NCBI GenBank assembly: GCA_030057555.1
Contig: JASGUU010000044.1
Location: 1-64,000, forward strand
Reading direction: 5' to 3'
Length of the DNA: 64,000 bases
From: Bacillota bacterium
GTDB lineage: Bacteria > Bacillota > Clostridia > Saccharofermentanales > Fastidiosipilaceae
Shown: positions 9,896-20,049 of the stretch, piece by piece
Numbering within the stretch: the stretch's first letter is position 1
Layout of the letters: every line of letters begins with the position of its first letter
Position numbers and translations under genes: made by a program
The notes under the pieces: generated by a model
The model's database searches: none
What the model was told of the DNA's origin: nothing
Seen by the model: only the letters and a program-made list of their open reading frames with translations

Positions 9896-11086
9896 AGCCC
9901 GCACCGGACTCCGACGCACATAGCGCCCTCTGCGCAGCTCCGCCAGACCGGCCGATTCCAACTCCTGCAGGCAGGAAAGCAGACACTCTTCGCCGCAGTT
10001 CATGATGCTCTCCAGTTCGCGCAGATTCGCCGGCCGCTGTCCGAGAATCTCGAGCAGGCGCCCGGCCTGTGGGCTCACGTCTTTGCGCGGAAGCGACAGC
10101 TTCCCCGCCTCCGGGCTGCGCAGCTGCCGCAGTCTTCCGGCGACCCGGACAGCCTGCTGACCCGCCGCTCCGGCCGCGAGGTTTTCGAGGAGCTGCTCCA
10201 CATCGAGAAGGACTCCCGCCCCCTCACTCAGCAGATGATTCGGTCCGCGGCTCTCCGGCGAGAAGATGGAACCGGGAAGGGCGTAGACATCGCGTCCCTG
10301 TTCGAGCGCATGTTCCACCGTGATCAGCGTACCACTTCTGCGGCCGGCTTCCATCACGAGAGTGGCGGCACCGAGCCCGGAGAGGAGACGGTTACGCGCC
10401 GGGAACCAGGAGCGTCTAGGTCTGCTGCCGGGAGGGAACTCGCTCAGAATGAGGCCTCTCTCTTGAATGGCTGCATAGAGGCCGACATGCTCAGGCGGGT
10501 AGACGTGGTCCACGCCGCAGGCCAGCACGGCAACGGTCCTGCCGCCGGCCTCAAGCGCGGCGCGGTGGGCGAGCCCGTCAATGCCCAGAGCCATGCCGGA
10601 AACGATACTGCATCCCGCAGCAGCCAGAGGGCGCACGAAATGCTCGGTCGCCGCCTGTCCATACCAGCCGGGTGAGCGCGTCCCGACGACGGTCAGGATC
10701 AGCCGCCCGTCAGCCAGCGCCTGGCGTCCCCTGCCGAGCAGAAACAGGGCGGCAGGCGGCTCGGCTATGGATGCGAGCCCGGAGGGATAATCCGGATCGC
10801 CCCAGAGCCAGATGTCGTGCCCTTCCAGCTCCATCCAGTCACAGTCCCGCTCGAGAGCGCGCCAGAAGCGGCTGTCAGCGACAGTTTCAAGCACGCGGCC
10901 GCTCGCCCGGTCATGGCGCCCCTTGAGCTGTTTCCGCAGAGCGCTGTCCAGCGATTCTCTCCCTTCCTGCCAGAGACCGGCTTCCAGCAGCGCTCGGGCA
11001 TCTGCATGACGATAGCCGCGCTCGACGATAAGACGGGCAATAAGTACCGCAACCCTGGCCCGCTGTCGAGCGCGACCACCGTTCAT
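9866..11086 (-). CDS. dprA: DNA-processing protein DprA/Smf
   Basis: DprA binds incoming single-stranded DNA during natural transformation and loads RecA. The 406 residues contain the extended Rossmann core with VVGTRSPGWYG near 138, IVSGMALGIDGLAHRAAL and the VYPPEH loop. A C-terminal winged-helix segment follows from about 335. The start overlaps the comM stop by 4 bases (ATGA). Together with comM this hints at transformation ability, but both genes also persist in bacteria not known to be competent. Confidence 0.94.
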   Translation of the reverse strand: MNGGRARQRARVAVLIARLIVERGYRHADARALLEAGLWQEGRESLDSALRKQLKGRHDRASGRVLETVADSRFWRALERDCDWMELEGHDIWLWGDPDYPSGLASIAEPPAALFLLGRGRQALADGRLILTVVGTRSPGWYGQAATEHFVRPLAAAGCSIVSGMALGIDGLAHRAALEAGGRTVAVLACGVDHVYPPEHVGLYAAIQERGLILSEFPPGSRPRRSWFPARNRLLSGLGAATLVMEAGRRSGTLITVEHALEQGRDVYALPGSIFSPESRGPNHLLSEGAGVLLDVEQLLENLAAGAAGQQAVRVAGRLRQLRSPEAGKLSLPRKDVSPQAGRLLEILGQRPANLRELESIMNCGEECLLSCLQELESAGLAELRRGRYVRRSPVRALTEHEGACI

Positions 11087-12741
11087 GTGCGCACCGCCGG
11101 GCGGTCGAGGTAGACGGCCGTATCGGGGTCGAGGCTCGCGAGAACGCGTTCGTGGCGAAACTGGCTGACCCGCAGGATGTCGGCCCGCGAGACCTCCTCT
11201 CGCCCGTCCAGATCGGCCGCCGTTCGTGCACAGGCGAGCAGCTGGCGGTAGCCGCGGACGGAGAGTCCGAGAATCGCGGCCTCCTGCTCTGCGCAGGCGA
11301 GAGCTTCGTCTGTCAGGGCGAAGTCGTCGAGCATCCGGGCCCAGGGCCAGTCAGCGTTCGCCGTGGGCCCGAGGCCAGCCCGCTCTGCACGGTTGTCCTG
11401 CAGCTTTCTGGCAGCGAGGATACGGGCCCGCTCGCAGCTGAAATCGAGACGACCGGATTCTCCGAGGCTGCGCCGCAGCTGCTCCGGAGGAATGCGCTCG
11501 AGAACACTGAAGAGTTCGATGCGCTCGGCGAAAGGACCGGAAAAGCGGGAAATGCGCCGTCGGATTTCATGCGGACGGCAGCGGCATTTCCCATCGGCTT
11601 CCAGCAGCTGGCCGCAGGGACAGGGATTAGCCGCCGCGACGAAGATGAAGTCCGCCGGATAGAGAGCCTGACGGGCCTGTCGGATGACGGAGGCTTCGCC
11701 CTCACCCAACGGCACGCGCAGCATGTCGAGGAGTCCTGCCGGGACTTCGGCGAGCTCGTCGAGGAAAAGAACGCCACGATGGGCGAGGGAGATCTCGCCC
11801 GGCTCGGCGAACTGTCCCCCGCCAAGCAGGGCCACACTGCTGATGCCTGGATGAGGATGGCGGAACGGCGGGCGCCGGTCGGCAAAATCGGGCCGTTCAC
11901 CGCCGCGCCGCGCGGCATAGATCAGACGCAGTTCGCGCCGCTCTTCCTCCCCGAGATCGGGAAGCAGCTGGACCAGCAGAGAGGCGAGGAAGGTCTTTCC
12001 GCTGCCGGGTCCGCCGAGGAAAAGGAGGCCGTGCCTGCCGGCTGCCGCGAGGCGCAGGGCGTCGAGGGCCGGGCGCTGCGCGGGCAGATCAGCAACCTGT
12101 GGCAGGCCGGGGTCTGTTCTCTCCCGTACCTCTCCAGGCGCGGAATTCGCCGGCAGAGGCAGTCTGGCGGCATCGGCGATCGGGTAGCGGGCCAGATAGC
12201 GGTAGATGTCTGAGAGATTAATGAAGGGCAGCAGCCTGGCGCTGCCATTCACATCTTCATCTGCCTGCTGCGGGCAGAGAATACAGCCGATATCGGGTTC
12301 CATGAGGCTCTGACCGAGGGCGTAATGCTCCGCGGCTGGCTGCAGATCACCGAGCAGGTTCAGTTCGCCGAAAGCAGCGAGGCCTCTGGGCAGAGGCAGC
12401 TGATCGCTCGCCTCGAGCAGGGCCAGAGCCAGTGGCAGGTCGAGAACCGAGGCATCCGAGATCGCCAGTGGCGGCGTTACACTGGCAACAATACGCTGGT
12501 CGGGATAGAAGAAACCGAGATTGCGCAGCGCCGCTCGCACGCGGGTACGGCAGGCCACCGCCTGACCGGCAGGGATGCCTACGAGATCTGTATAGGGCAG
12601 ACCCGGATGGAGACTGACCTCGACTTCCACACGGCGCACCCCGGCTCTGCCGTTAACTGCGCTCGTTACATGCCCGTAACGAGGCCTGTGACGCTGTTTG
12701 TCCGCCGTCTGTCCTGACATCTGCCTGCTGAGATCTGCCAT
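11083..12741 (-). CDS. comM: ComM/YifB-family Mg-chelatase-like AAA ATPase
   Basis: ComM-family proteins are hexameric AAA helicases that aid branch migration of transforming DNA. The 552 residues show the N-terminal YifB domain (VEVEVSLHPGLPYTDLVG), Walker A GGPGSGKT, Walker B VLFLDELAEVP, a cysteine cluster CPCGQ...CRC, and the C-terminal Mg-chelatase domain with SVRGYRQLL. I set the start at the ATG at 12741, which has GAGAGGA upstream. A TTG at 12771 is in frame but lacks such a site. It is the first gene of the comM-dprA-topA-trmFO run. Confidence 0.92.
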   Translation of the reverse strand: MADLSRQMSGQTADKQRHRPRYGHVTSAVNGRAGVRRVEVEVSLHPGLPYTDLVGIPAGQAVACRTRVRAALRNLGFFYPDQRIVASVTPPLAISDASVLDLPLALALLEASDQLPLPRGLAAFGELNLLGDLQPAAEHYALGQSLMEPDIGCILCPQQADEDVNGSARLLPFINLSDIYRYLARYPIADAARLPLPANSAPGEVRERTDPGLPQVADLPAQRPALDALRLAAAGRHGLLFLGGPGSGKTFLASLLVQLLPDLGEEERRELRLIYAARRGGERPDFADRRPPFRHPHPGISSVALLGGGQFAEPGEISLAHRGVLFLDELAEVPAGLLDMLRVPLGEGEASVIRQARQALYPADFIFVAAANPCPCGQLLEADGKCRCRPHEIRRRISRFSGPFAERIELFSVLERIPPEQLRRSLGESGRLDFSCERARILAARKLQDNRAERAGLGPTANADWPWARMLDDFALTDEALACAEQEAAILGLSVRGYRQLLACARTAADLDGREEVSRADILRVSQFRHERVLASLDPDTAVYLDRPAVRT

Positions 12742-14079
12742 ATTCCACTGATCCTCTCGTCGCCTGTCCAAACCCTGTTGACACTTTCTTCCACGTATTG
12801 GGCTTCAGCTTAGGCGTCTGATCGGACATGAAGCCGGCGGATATTCCGCCCTGTTTTACCGCGATATGCCGTCAGCTGCCGGTATCGAGCTGATTCGCGG
12901 GAATTCCGGGAACAGGGAGGCCGCTGCCCTGCTGTACGGGTCAATTCTGAGATGCATCATGAAACGAAAAACATGAAAAGCAGAACCATGAGGCAGTTTC
13001 TGTGAACAGATGGATTTTTCCCAGCTATCCGGAAACCCATGGTGTTTTATATGAGCGAGGAGAGATCCTGCAACAACGAAGGAATTTCATCTTCAGGAGC
13101 ACGGAAAGCCTCGCGGGAGAACGGTTTATCATGATGAACATGCTGCCAAAGAGATGTTCATGGTTCAAGTGACGTAATATGCTCTTCTAAATGATCTGAG
13201 GTCTTCCGGCTTATAGCTCCCTCGAAACAGAACTCCCAAATGTGTGCGTACAACCTCATATCTGAAACAGAAGCCTTGAGGGAGATGATATAGAAATAAA
13301 GTATCCAGACAGTTCCCCTGACCCAATCCGCACAAATCACATCTGCGGCTGCGATGAAGTGGATGAAGTACTGCAGCAGAATGGCGACAGCGTCAGGAGT
13401 GCACGGCAAAATGTTGGAAAGCGGGTGAGCATGCCAGAAGGACGACTGGCAGGGGAAGAAAACAGCCTGCGGATTTCTGGTGGTCAAAACGAGGAGAAAT
13501 CCAAAAAGCGATTTGGATTACTCGCCATCTTGACCACGAAGGGGCCATTTCTGGTCAAAACGAGGAGAAATCCAAAAAATGTTTTGGCAAAGTCCCCATC
13601 TTGACCACAAAGGGGGCGTTTCTGGTCCAAACGAGGAGTAATCCAAAAAGTGATTTGGATTACTCGCCGTCTTGACCACGTGGGGCACCGAGACCGGGTG
13701 TGTCTGGACCAGCATTATCTTACGGCATCAGAGCAATGGAACCTGGACCACTTTACTGCATCCTTGAAAGTGCCAGGTCGTGCCTGTCATCCTCGTCGCT
13801 CGCTCTCCTATTCCTGTGCCATTCACATATCGGCCTTTATGAGGCAGATCGTTACGCAGGCGATTGGAGAAGTGATCTTCCCTTACGCCTGAGTACAAGC
13901 TGCGCTAAAACCACGGTGTTTCAGGCGTTTGAGGAAGATTCGAAAAAGGGTTTTGCTCGTCCCGACAAATATGACGTGCACCCCCAGCGTCAAGGTCATA
14001 TGGCGTATTTTGCCGCTTTGGTGCAAACTACCGGGATGAAGGCCAGCTGCTGTTTGCACAAAAGGAGATATGGAAACAA
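12742..14079. other. 1.3-kb intergenic region between comM and ychF
   Basis: No credible gene was found between these divergent genes. Short frames at 13158-13487 (minus) and 13700-14083 (plus) lack ribosome sites and recognisable sequence, and the first one begins inside the repeat tail. The region contains repeat copy 2 at 13389-13680. The part from 12742 to 13388 looks like unconstrained sequence and could be the remains of a lost gene. Confidence 0.6.
13389..13680 (-). repeat. 71-bp palindromic repeat array with conserved tail, copy 2
   Basis: Three palindromes lie at 13481-13536, 13552-13607 and 13623-13678, again with an exact 71-bp period, a 6-base loop and 15-base spacers. The order is inverted relative to copy 1: the tail occupies about 13389-13480. 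The arms of the third palindrome match at 21 of 25 positions. Wobble pairing again favours the strand read from array to tail, here the minus strand. It stands alone in a non-coding region. Confidence 0.85.
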
Positions 14080-15171
14080 GTGAAACTGGGAATTGTGGGA
14101 CTGCCCAATGTAGGCAAATCCACGCTCTTCAACGCACTGACCGAGGCCGGGGCCGAAGTAGCCAACTACCCCTACTGCACGATTGAGCCGAATGTCGGCG
14201 TCGTCGCCGTGCCCGACCGCCGCCTCGACTGGCTCTGTGATCATTACCATCCGGTCAAGCGTACACCGGCAACCATCGAATTCGTGGACATCGCCGGCCT
14301 CATCGCCGGTGCCAGCCAGGGTGAGGGACTCGGCAATCAGTTTCTCGCCAACATCCGCGAGGTCGACGCCGTCGTCCACGTCGTGCGCTGCTTCGAGGAC
14401 GAGAACGTCATCCATGTCAGCACCACTACGGACGCCGCGCGTGATATCGATGTCATCGACATCGAACTGATGCTGGCCGATCTCGAGCACATCGAAAGGC
14501 GCCGCGAACGCCTCAGCCGCCAGCTGAAGGGCGACCGCTCCGTCGCAGCGGAGCTGGAACTCGCAGAACGCATCTCCGCCGCCCTCGAGGCCGGAAAGCC
14601 GGCCCGCTCGCTCGACTTTGAGGAGGATGAACTGCCCCTGCTGCGCAACTTCAGCCTGCTCACCCTGAAACCGATCCTCTATGTCGCCAACGTCTCCGAG
14701 GACATGCTCGCCGCTCCCATGGCCGATCCCCATGTCCAGGCGGTGGCTCGGGCAGCCGCGCGCGACCGGGCCGCGATGCTGGCCATCTCGGCCGCCATCG
14801 AGATGGAGATCGCCTCCCTGCCGCCGAACGACCGCGAAGCCTTCCTCGCCGACCTCGGTCTCGAGGAGTCCGGCCTGGTACGCATGATTCAGGCGGGCTA
14901 CCGTCTCCTCGAGCTGATTTCCTTCCTGACCACGGGCGAGGACGAGGTGCGTGCCTGGACCGTGCGCCGCGGCACAAAGGCACCGCAGGCGGCCGGGAAG
15001 ATCCACAGCGACTTCGAGCGCGGCTTCATCCGGGCGGAAATCGTCTCCTTCGCGGACCTCGAGCGCCTGGGCTCGGTGGCCGCGGCACGCGAGCACGGCG
15101 TCTACCGCTCCGAGGGCCGCGACTACGTCGTGCAGGATGGCGACGTCATCCACTTCCGCTTCAATGTCTAG
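14080..15171 (+). CDS. ychF: YchF/OLA1-type redox-regulated ATPase
   Basis: YchF is a translation-associated P-loop protein of the Obg family that prefers ATP. The 363 residues begin [20 protein letters not shown] (P-loop at 7-15). They contain the G3 region DIAGLI and the NVSED stretch that replaces the guanine-specific NKxD, with a coiled-coil insert at 130-190 and a C-terminal TGS domain. The start is a GTG with AAGGAG about 12 bases upstream. Its last codons overlap the coaE start by 8 bases. Confidence 0.95.
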   Translation: MKLGIVGLPNVGKSTLFNALTEAGAEVANYPYCTIEPNVGVVAVPDRRLDWLCDHYHPVKRTPATIEFVDIAGLIAGASQGEGLGNQFLANIREVDAVVHVVRCFEDENVIHVSTTTDAARDIDVIDIELMLADLEHIERRRERLSRQLKGDRSVAAELELAERISAALEAGKPARSLDFEEDELPLLRNFSLLTLKPILYVANVSEDMLAAPMADPHVQAVARAAARDRAAMLAISAAIEMEIASLPPNDREAFLADLGLEESGLVRMIQAGYRLLELISFLTTGEDEVRAWTVRRGTKAPQAAGKIHSDFERGFIRAEIVSFADLERLGSVAAAREHGVYRSEGRDYVVQDGDVIHFRFNV

Positions 15172-15892
15172 CCTGGCACCTCTTAAAAAGCCAAAGCCCT
15201 TCGTCATCGGGATCACCGGGGGCATCGGCTGCGGGAAGTCGACCGTGGCCGCCCTCTTTCGCGAGTGGGGCCTCGAGGTGCTGGACGCCGACGCCATGTC
15301 GCACGCCCTGACCGCGCCCGGCGGGGCGGCCGTGGACGAAGTGGCGGCGGTCTTCGGCGAGGAGATGCGCGCGCCCGGCGGCGGCATCGAGCGCGGGAAG
15401 CTCGCGGCCCTCGTCTTCCGCGACAAAAATGCGATCGACCGCCTCTCCTCGATCATTCATCGCCACGTCATCGCCGGCCTCATTAACGGCGTCGCGGATG
15501 CCGGTCGGCGGGGGCTCGGCGCCATCTGCCTAGATGTGCCCATCCCGGTGCGCGAAGGCTTCCTGGACCTGGCGGACTATGTCATCGTGGTCTGGGCGGA
15601 CGAGGCCATCCGCCTCGAACGTCTCGCGGCGCGGGGCATGGAGCCTGGCGAAGCCCGGCGGCGCATCCGCATGCAGATGACCGAGTCGGAGTACAGTTCG
15701 CTCGCCTCAACGGTGCTGCGCAACGACGGCAGTCAGGCCGAGCTGCGTGAGCGCGTGGCCGAAATCGTCCGCGAGCAGCTCCACGCCCGCGGCATCCGCC
15801 TACTTCGCACTGAACCAGTCGGCGGCCCGGCGGACCTCGGCGACGAGGGGAACATCGAGGGCGACGACGTCGACCATCGCCCGCTCGAGTAG
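15164..15892 (+). CDS. coaE: Dephospho-CoA kinase
   Basis: CoaE phosphorylates dephospho-CoA in the last step of coenzyme A synthesis. Translation begins at the ATG at 15164 inside the ychF end. The P-loop GITGGIGCGKST is followed by VLDADAMSH and by the lid region RLERLAARG. At 242 residues it is about 40 longer than usual. The extra C-terminal tail (from roughly residue 212) is read from DNA that encodes the end of polA on the other strand, so the two genes overlap tail to tail by 93 bases. Confidence 0.92.
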   Translation: MSSLAPLKKPKPFVIGITGGIGCGKSTVAALFREWGLEVLDADAMSHALTAPGGAAVDEVAAVFGEEMRAPGGGIERGKLAALVFRDKNAIDRLSSIIHRHVIAGLINGVADAGRRGLGAICLDVPIPVREGFLDLADYVIVVWADEAIRLERLAARGMEPGEARRRIRMQMTESEYSSLASTVLRNDGSQAELRERVAEIVREQLHARGIRLLRTEPVGGPADLGDEGNIEGDDVDHRPLE

Positions 15893-18541
15893 TTCGGCAG
15901 CCGCCTCGGCGTCAGCGAGGTCAACCTCCAGAATCAGCTCGTCGTGGACCTGGGAGACCAGGTGTCCGCGGATCTTTTCACGCTCCAGGGCCCCGGCGAT
16001 CGCCACCATCGCCATGCGGATGATGTCGGCGGCCGTCCCCTGCACCGGCGCGTTCATCGCGGCGCGCTCGCCGAACTGGCGCAGGTTGTACTGGCGGCTC
16101 TTGAGCTCCTCGATATAGCGGCGGCGCCCGAAGAGGGTCTCGGAATAGCCCCGCTCCTTCGCGAGCCGGACAGATTCCTCCATGAAGCGGCGCACCTCGG
16201 GATAGAGGGCATCGTAGTCCTCGATGTAGCGCCTCGCCTCGGCGATAGAGATGCCGAGGTCCTGGGCCAGACTGAAGTCCGAGATGCCGTAGACGATGCT
16301 GAAATTGACCGTCTTCGCGGCATCGCGCATGGGGCCTGTCACCCTGTCTTCCGGGCAGGCGAAGATGCGCGCGGCGGTGCGCCGGTGGATGTCGCGCCCG
16401 CTGCGGAAGGCCTCAATCATGTGGGGGTCGCCGGACATGTGGGCCAGCAGGCGCAGCTCGATCTGGGAATAGTCGGCGTCGAGGAGCACGCAGCCCTCCC
16501 GGGCCACGAACGCGCGGCGGATCTCGCGCCCGATAGCCTGTCTGACGGGAATGTTCTGGAGATTGGGATCGCGGCTCGCGAGGCGGCCGGTATTGGTGAA
16601 GCTGGCATCGAAGGTCGAGTGCACACGGCCGTCACGGGGGCTGATCCAGCGCCGGATGCCCTGCAGGAAGGTCGAGTCGAGCTTTGTCAGGAGGCGGTAG
16701 TCCTCCACATACGAGATGATGGGGTGCAGGTGGCGCAGGCGGTCGAGTTCCTCCTGGGCGGTCGAATAGGCGCCGGATTTGCCCTTCCGCCCCGGGGGCA
16801 GGCCCAGATCCTCGTAGAGGACCTCGGCGAGCTGTTTCGGCGAGCCGATGGTGAACTCGCGGCCGGCGGCCTGATGGATAGCCGTGGCCAGTTCGCTGCT
16901 GCGCGAGGCAAAGTCCCGGCTGAGCTCCTCGAGCACGTCCGGGCGCACGAGAAAGCCGCGCGCCTCCATCGCCGCCAGTACCGGCACCAGAGCCTGGTCC
17001 GTCCGGTTCAGGGCCTCAAGCCCGCGTTCGGCGATCTCCCCGCGCAGGCGCGGCGCGAGAACGGTGGCGGCGGCGAGCTCGCGGCCGGCCCGGAGACGGC
17101 GCCCGTCGAAGGCGGCCTGCGCCTCATCCTGAAGCCCAGGCGCCGCCGGCGCCGTCACAGCCGGCACCTGTCCACCGAGACTCTCAAGCAGTGCCGCCGC
17201 CCCGTCAACCGCCCGCAGCGGATAGGAGAGCAGATAGGCAGCCGACTCGAGGTCGAAGACGGCGAGCCCCGCCGGTACCACGCCGAAATGCAGCCAGCCC
17301 TTGAGCCCGTAGCCGGTGAGGGTCTCCCCCATCCTGCCGACACGTCCGGCCACGAGTTCAGGGAGTTGTCGGATGGTTTCCTCATCGTCCAGCCGCGTTT
17401 GGCAGAGGCGGACCTGTCCGGCATCCCCGGCCACGTCGCTTTCGAGCCAGGAGACCAGGGCCGCACCCTCGGGCGAGGCGAAGCCGCTGTCGGCGACATC
17501 GACATGGAAGTACAGCGGCCGGCCGGCCCTCTCCCCTGCCACGCCCGGCGCTGCGAGGAAGTCCCGGAGCCTGTCGGGATCCAGCAATCCGGCGCAGCAC
17601 CAGCCCGTCCCGGCCGCCGCACCCCGCGTCGAATCCGGATCCGTCCCCGCACCCGGCTCGAGTCCGATGCGCTCGATCAGGGTCTGGAAGCCATAGGAGG
17701 CGAAAAGGGCGTAGGCGCCGGAGCGGGCGAGGTCGGGCAGGACGAGGTCGGCCGGCTCCAGCGTCACCGGCACCCCGCGCTTGATGGTCGCGAGCTCCTG
17801 CGAGAAGCGGGCGCGGTCCTGCTGCTCGAAGAGGTTGCGGCGCTGACGCGGCGTGAGTTCGTCGCGGTGGGCGATGACGGACTCGAGATCGCCGAAGCGG
17901 CGGATCAGGCCGAGGGCCCCCTTCTCCCCGATCCCGTCGACGCCGGGGATGTTGTCGGAGGGGTCGCCCATCAGCGCCTTCACATCGATGAACTGGCGCG
18001 GCTCGATCTCATAGCGCCGACGGAAGAGGGCCTCGTCGTAGAGCGTGTCGCCAGCACCGCGACTGCCCGGCACAAGAACGCGGGTGCGCGCATCGATCAG
18101 CTGAAAGGCATCCTTGTCCCCCGTCATGATGATCGACTCGAAGCCCCAGCCGGCCGCGAGCAGGCTGACCGTGCCGAGGAGGTCGTCCGCCTCGAAGCCG
18201 GGAGCCGTCAGCCAGCGGATGCCAAGCGCCTCGAGGCAGTCGCGGAGCACCGGCAGCTGCCGTGCGAGCTCCTCCGGCATGGATTCGCGCTGTACCTTAT
18301 AGTCGGCAAAGGCCTCATGGCGGAAGGTCGGCTCCGGGAGGTCGAAACAGATCGCGAGGTGGCTCGGGTCGAGTTCGTCCAGCTGCTTCAGCAGCGTGCT
18401 CAGAAAACTGTGCACCGCGCCTGTCGGCGTACCGTCGGCATCCGTCATGACCACGCCGCGCAGGCCGTAAAAGGAGCGGTAGAGGAGGCTGTGGCCGTCC
18501 ACCAGCAGGAGACGTCCCGTCGGCTCTTTGTTCTCTGTCAT
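15800..18541 (-). CDS. polA: DNA polymerase I
   Basis: This 913-residue protein has an N-terminal 5' nuclease domain (LLVDGHSLLYRSFYG, MTGDKDAFQLI, IPGVDGIGEKGA). A central domain follows where the usual DxE proofreading motif cannot be seen, so 3'-5' activity is probably lost, as in many Gram-positive PolA proteins. The polymerase domain has motif A DADYSQIELRLL near 690, motif B KTVNFSIVYG near 743 and motif C VHDELILEV near 865. It overlaps the downstream end of coaE by 93 bases. Confidence 0.97.
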   Translation of the reverse strand: MTENKEPTGRLLLVDGHSLLYRSFYGLRGVVMTDADGTPTGAVHSFLSTLLKQLDELDPSHLAICFDLPEPTFRHEAFADYKVQRESMPEELARQLPVLRDCLEALGIRWLTAPGFEADDLLGTVSLLAAGWGFESIIMTGDKDAFQLIDARTRVLVPGSRGAGDTLYDEALFRRRYEIEPRQFIDVKALMGDPSDNIPGVDGIGEKGALGLIRRFGDLESVIAHRDELTPRQRRNLFEQQDRARFSQELATIKRGVPVTLEPADLVLPDLARSGAYALFASYGFQTLIERIGLEPGAGTDPDSTRGAAAGTGWCCAGLLDPDRLRDFLAAPGVAGERAGRPLYFHVDVADSGFASPEGAALVSWLESDVAGDAGQVRLCQTRLDDEETIRQLPELVAGRVGRMGETLTGYGLKGWLHFGVVPAGLAVFDLESAAYLLSYPLRAVDGAAALLESLGGQVPAVTAPAAPGLQDEAQAAFDGRRLRAGRELAAATVLAPRLRGEIAERGLEALNRTDQALVPVLAAMEARGFLVRPDVLEELSRDFASRSSELATAIHQAAGREFTIGSPKQLAEVLYEDLGLPPGRKGKSGAYSTAQEELDRLRHLHPIISYVEDYRLLTKLDSTFLQGIRRWISPRDGRVHSTFDASFTNTGRLASRDPNLQNIPVRQAIGREIRRAFVAREGCVLLDADYSQIELRLLAHMSGDPHMIEAFRSGRDIHRRTAARIFACPEDRVTGPMRDAAKTVNFSIVYGISDFSLAQDLGISIAEARRYIEDYDALYPEVRRFMEESVRLAKERGYSETLFGRRRYIEELKSRQYNLRQFGERAAMNAPVQGTAADIIRMAMVAIAGALEREKIRGHLVSQVHDELILEVDLADAEAAAELLERAMVDVVALDVPLVAEVRRAADWFSAK

Positions 18542-19314
18542 TTCACTTCTCCCTCCAGAGGAATCAGCTGCCCAATCGTTTGGGCAAAGTCCCGCCAGAC
18601 ACCCGTCACAGGGGGGCGGCTGAGAATCTCGAGCGCTTCGCGGCGCGTCGGATGTTCGAGGGCGAGGCGCCAGGCATGGAGGGCCGGTGCTTCGCCGAGC
18701 TGCGCAATGTCCGCCGGGGCATAGCGGCGGTCGCCGAGGATCGGATAGCCGCGGGCAGCGAGCTGCGCCCGGATCTGGTGCCGGCGTCCGCTCCCGAGGT
18801 CAACGGCGAGGAGGCAGCGGCCGTTCCCGGCATCCCGGGCCAGCAGCCTGACATCCAGACTGGCCTCCTGCCCGCCGCTGTCTGTGACCCGCACCGTCCG
18901 GCCGTCCTCTTCCCGTTCGAGGCTGTCCGTCCAGAGGCAGCGTTCTCCGACCGCGAGCGGCGGGGCCGACTCCGTGGCGGCCACCACCGCCAGATAGGAG
19001 CGCTCCACGCGGCGCTCGCGCAGGGCGGCCGCGAGGCGGGCAGCGGCCTTCGAGGTGCGGGCAAAGAGCAGCACGCCCGCCACCGGCTGATCCAGGCGGT
19101 GCACCGGGCTCAGCCAGACATGGCCGGGCTTCGCAAAGCGCTCCTTCACCCAGCCGCGCAGCAGGGTGGTCGCATCCTGCTGCCGGGCAGAGCCCGGCTG
19201 GCTCGGCATGCCGGCCGGTTTGCGCACGGCCAGCAGATGGTTGTCGAGATAGAGGATGTCGGCCGCCTGCGGCCAGGCGGCGGTGGATGGCGGGGGTTTG
19301 GCATGAGAAGACAT
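18538..19314 (-). CDS. RluA-family RNA pseudouridine synthase
   Basis: The 258 residues carry the RluA-family catalytic signature HRLDQPVAGVLLFARTSKAA around 90-109 with its catalytic Asp, and an N-terminal LDNHLLAVRKPAGMPSQPG. There is no S4 RNA-binding domain, which suits the short RluA/YqcB-like subgroup rather than RluD. The substrate RNA cannot be told from sequence. It precedes polA with a 4-base overlap and is divergent from the response-regulator gene. Confidence 0.88.
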   Translation of the reverse strand: MSSHAKPPPSTAAWPQAADILYLDNHLLAVRKPAGMPSQPGSARQQDATTLLRGWVKERFAKPGHVWLSPVHRLDQPVAGVLLFARTSKAAARLAAALRERRVERSYLAVVAATESAPPLAVGERCLWTDSLEREEDGRTVRVTDSGGQEASLDVRLLARDAGNGRCLLAVDLGSGRRHQIRAQLAARGYPILGDRRYAPADIAQLGEAPALHAWRLALEHPTRREALEILSRPPVTGVWRDFAQTIGQLIPLEGEVK

Positions 19315-19359
19315 GGACCTATCATATAATAGTTACAGCAGCAGTTGACAGGAGGAAGC

Positions 19360-20049
19360 ATGGCACAGATCGCTCATATTCTCATCGCGGATGACGATCC
19401 CGTCGTCCACGAATCGCTGGGTCTCTACCTCGATGCCGAACACTATACGCACTCGTCGGCCTTTGACGGCAATCAGGCGCTGCGCATGGCGCTCGATGAC
19501 AAGCCCGACCTCGTCATCCTCGACCTGATGATGCCGGGGCGCTCCGGCATGGATGTCTGCCGCGATCTCAGGCGTGAATCGAATGTCCCGATCATCATGC
19601 TGAGCGCCCGCGGCGAGGAGATCGACCGCGTGCTGGGCCTCGAGCTCGGCGCCGACGACTACATCACGAAGCCCTTCAGTCCCCGCGAGGTCCTCGCCCG
19701 GATCAAGGCCGTCCTGCGCCGCATTGACGAGCCGCGGGAGACGCGGCCCCCGCTGCGCTTCGACGGCCTCGAGATCAGCCTCGACAACTATCAGGTCAAG
19801 GTGGGCGGCGAGAGCGCCGGCTTCACGCCGAAGGAGGTCGAGATCCTCTATCTCCTGGCCTCGCATCCGGGCGTGGTGCTCGGCCGCGAGCAGATCATGA
19901 CGCGGGTCTGGGGCTACGAATATGTCGGCGACACGCGCACGGTGGATACGCATATCAAGCGCATCCGCCAGAAGCTGCAGCTCGAGGATGCCGGCTGGGG
20001 CCTGATCACGGTCTATGGAGTCGGTTACAAGTTCGAGGTCTTTGCCTAG
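19360..20049 (+). CDS. OmpR/PhoB-family response regulator
   Basis: This is a 229-residue transcription factor. The receiver domain has the acidic pair in ADDDP, the phosphoacceptor Asp in LVILDLMMPG, the Ser in MLSARG and the Lys in YITKPFSP. The C-terminal winged helix carries FTPKEVEILYLLA and DTRTVDTHIKRIRQKL. AGGAGG lies 5 bases before the ATG at 19360; the frame also opens at 19345. A TATAAT is present at 19325-19330 without a convincing -35 box. Its stop is directly followed by the kinase start, so the two form a pair. The target is unknown; PhoP/WalR-like sequence is only a family resemblance. Confidence 0.92.
   Translation: MAQIAHILIADDDPVVHESLGLYLDAEHYTHSSAFDGNQALRMALDDKPDLVILDLMMPGRSGMDVCRDLRRESNVPIIMLSARGEEIDRVLGLELGADDYITKPFSPREVLARIKAVLRRIDEPRETRPPLRFDGLEISLDNYQVKVGGESAGFTPKEVEILYLLASHPGVVLGREQIMTRVWGYEYVGDTRTVDTHIKRIRQKLQLEDAGWGLITVYGVGYKFEVFA

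Noticed and set aside
13158-13487. A 109-codon minus-strand frame in the comM-ychF gap
   Set aside because: It starts inside the repeat tail, has no ribosome site and resembles nothing. Its opening part is only the tail translated.
15944-18724. A 926-codon open frame opposite polA
   Set aside because: Same cause: antisense openness in GC-rich DNA. The product is low in hydrophobic-core patterns and rich in Arg, Glu and Ala.
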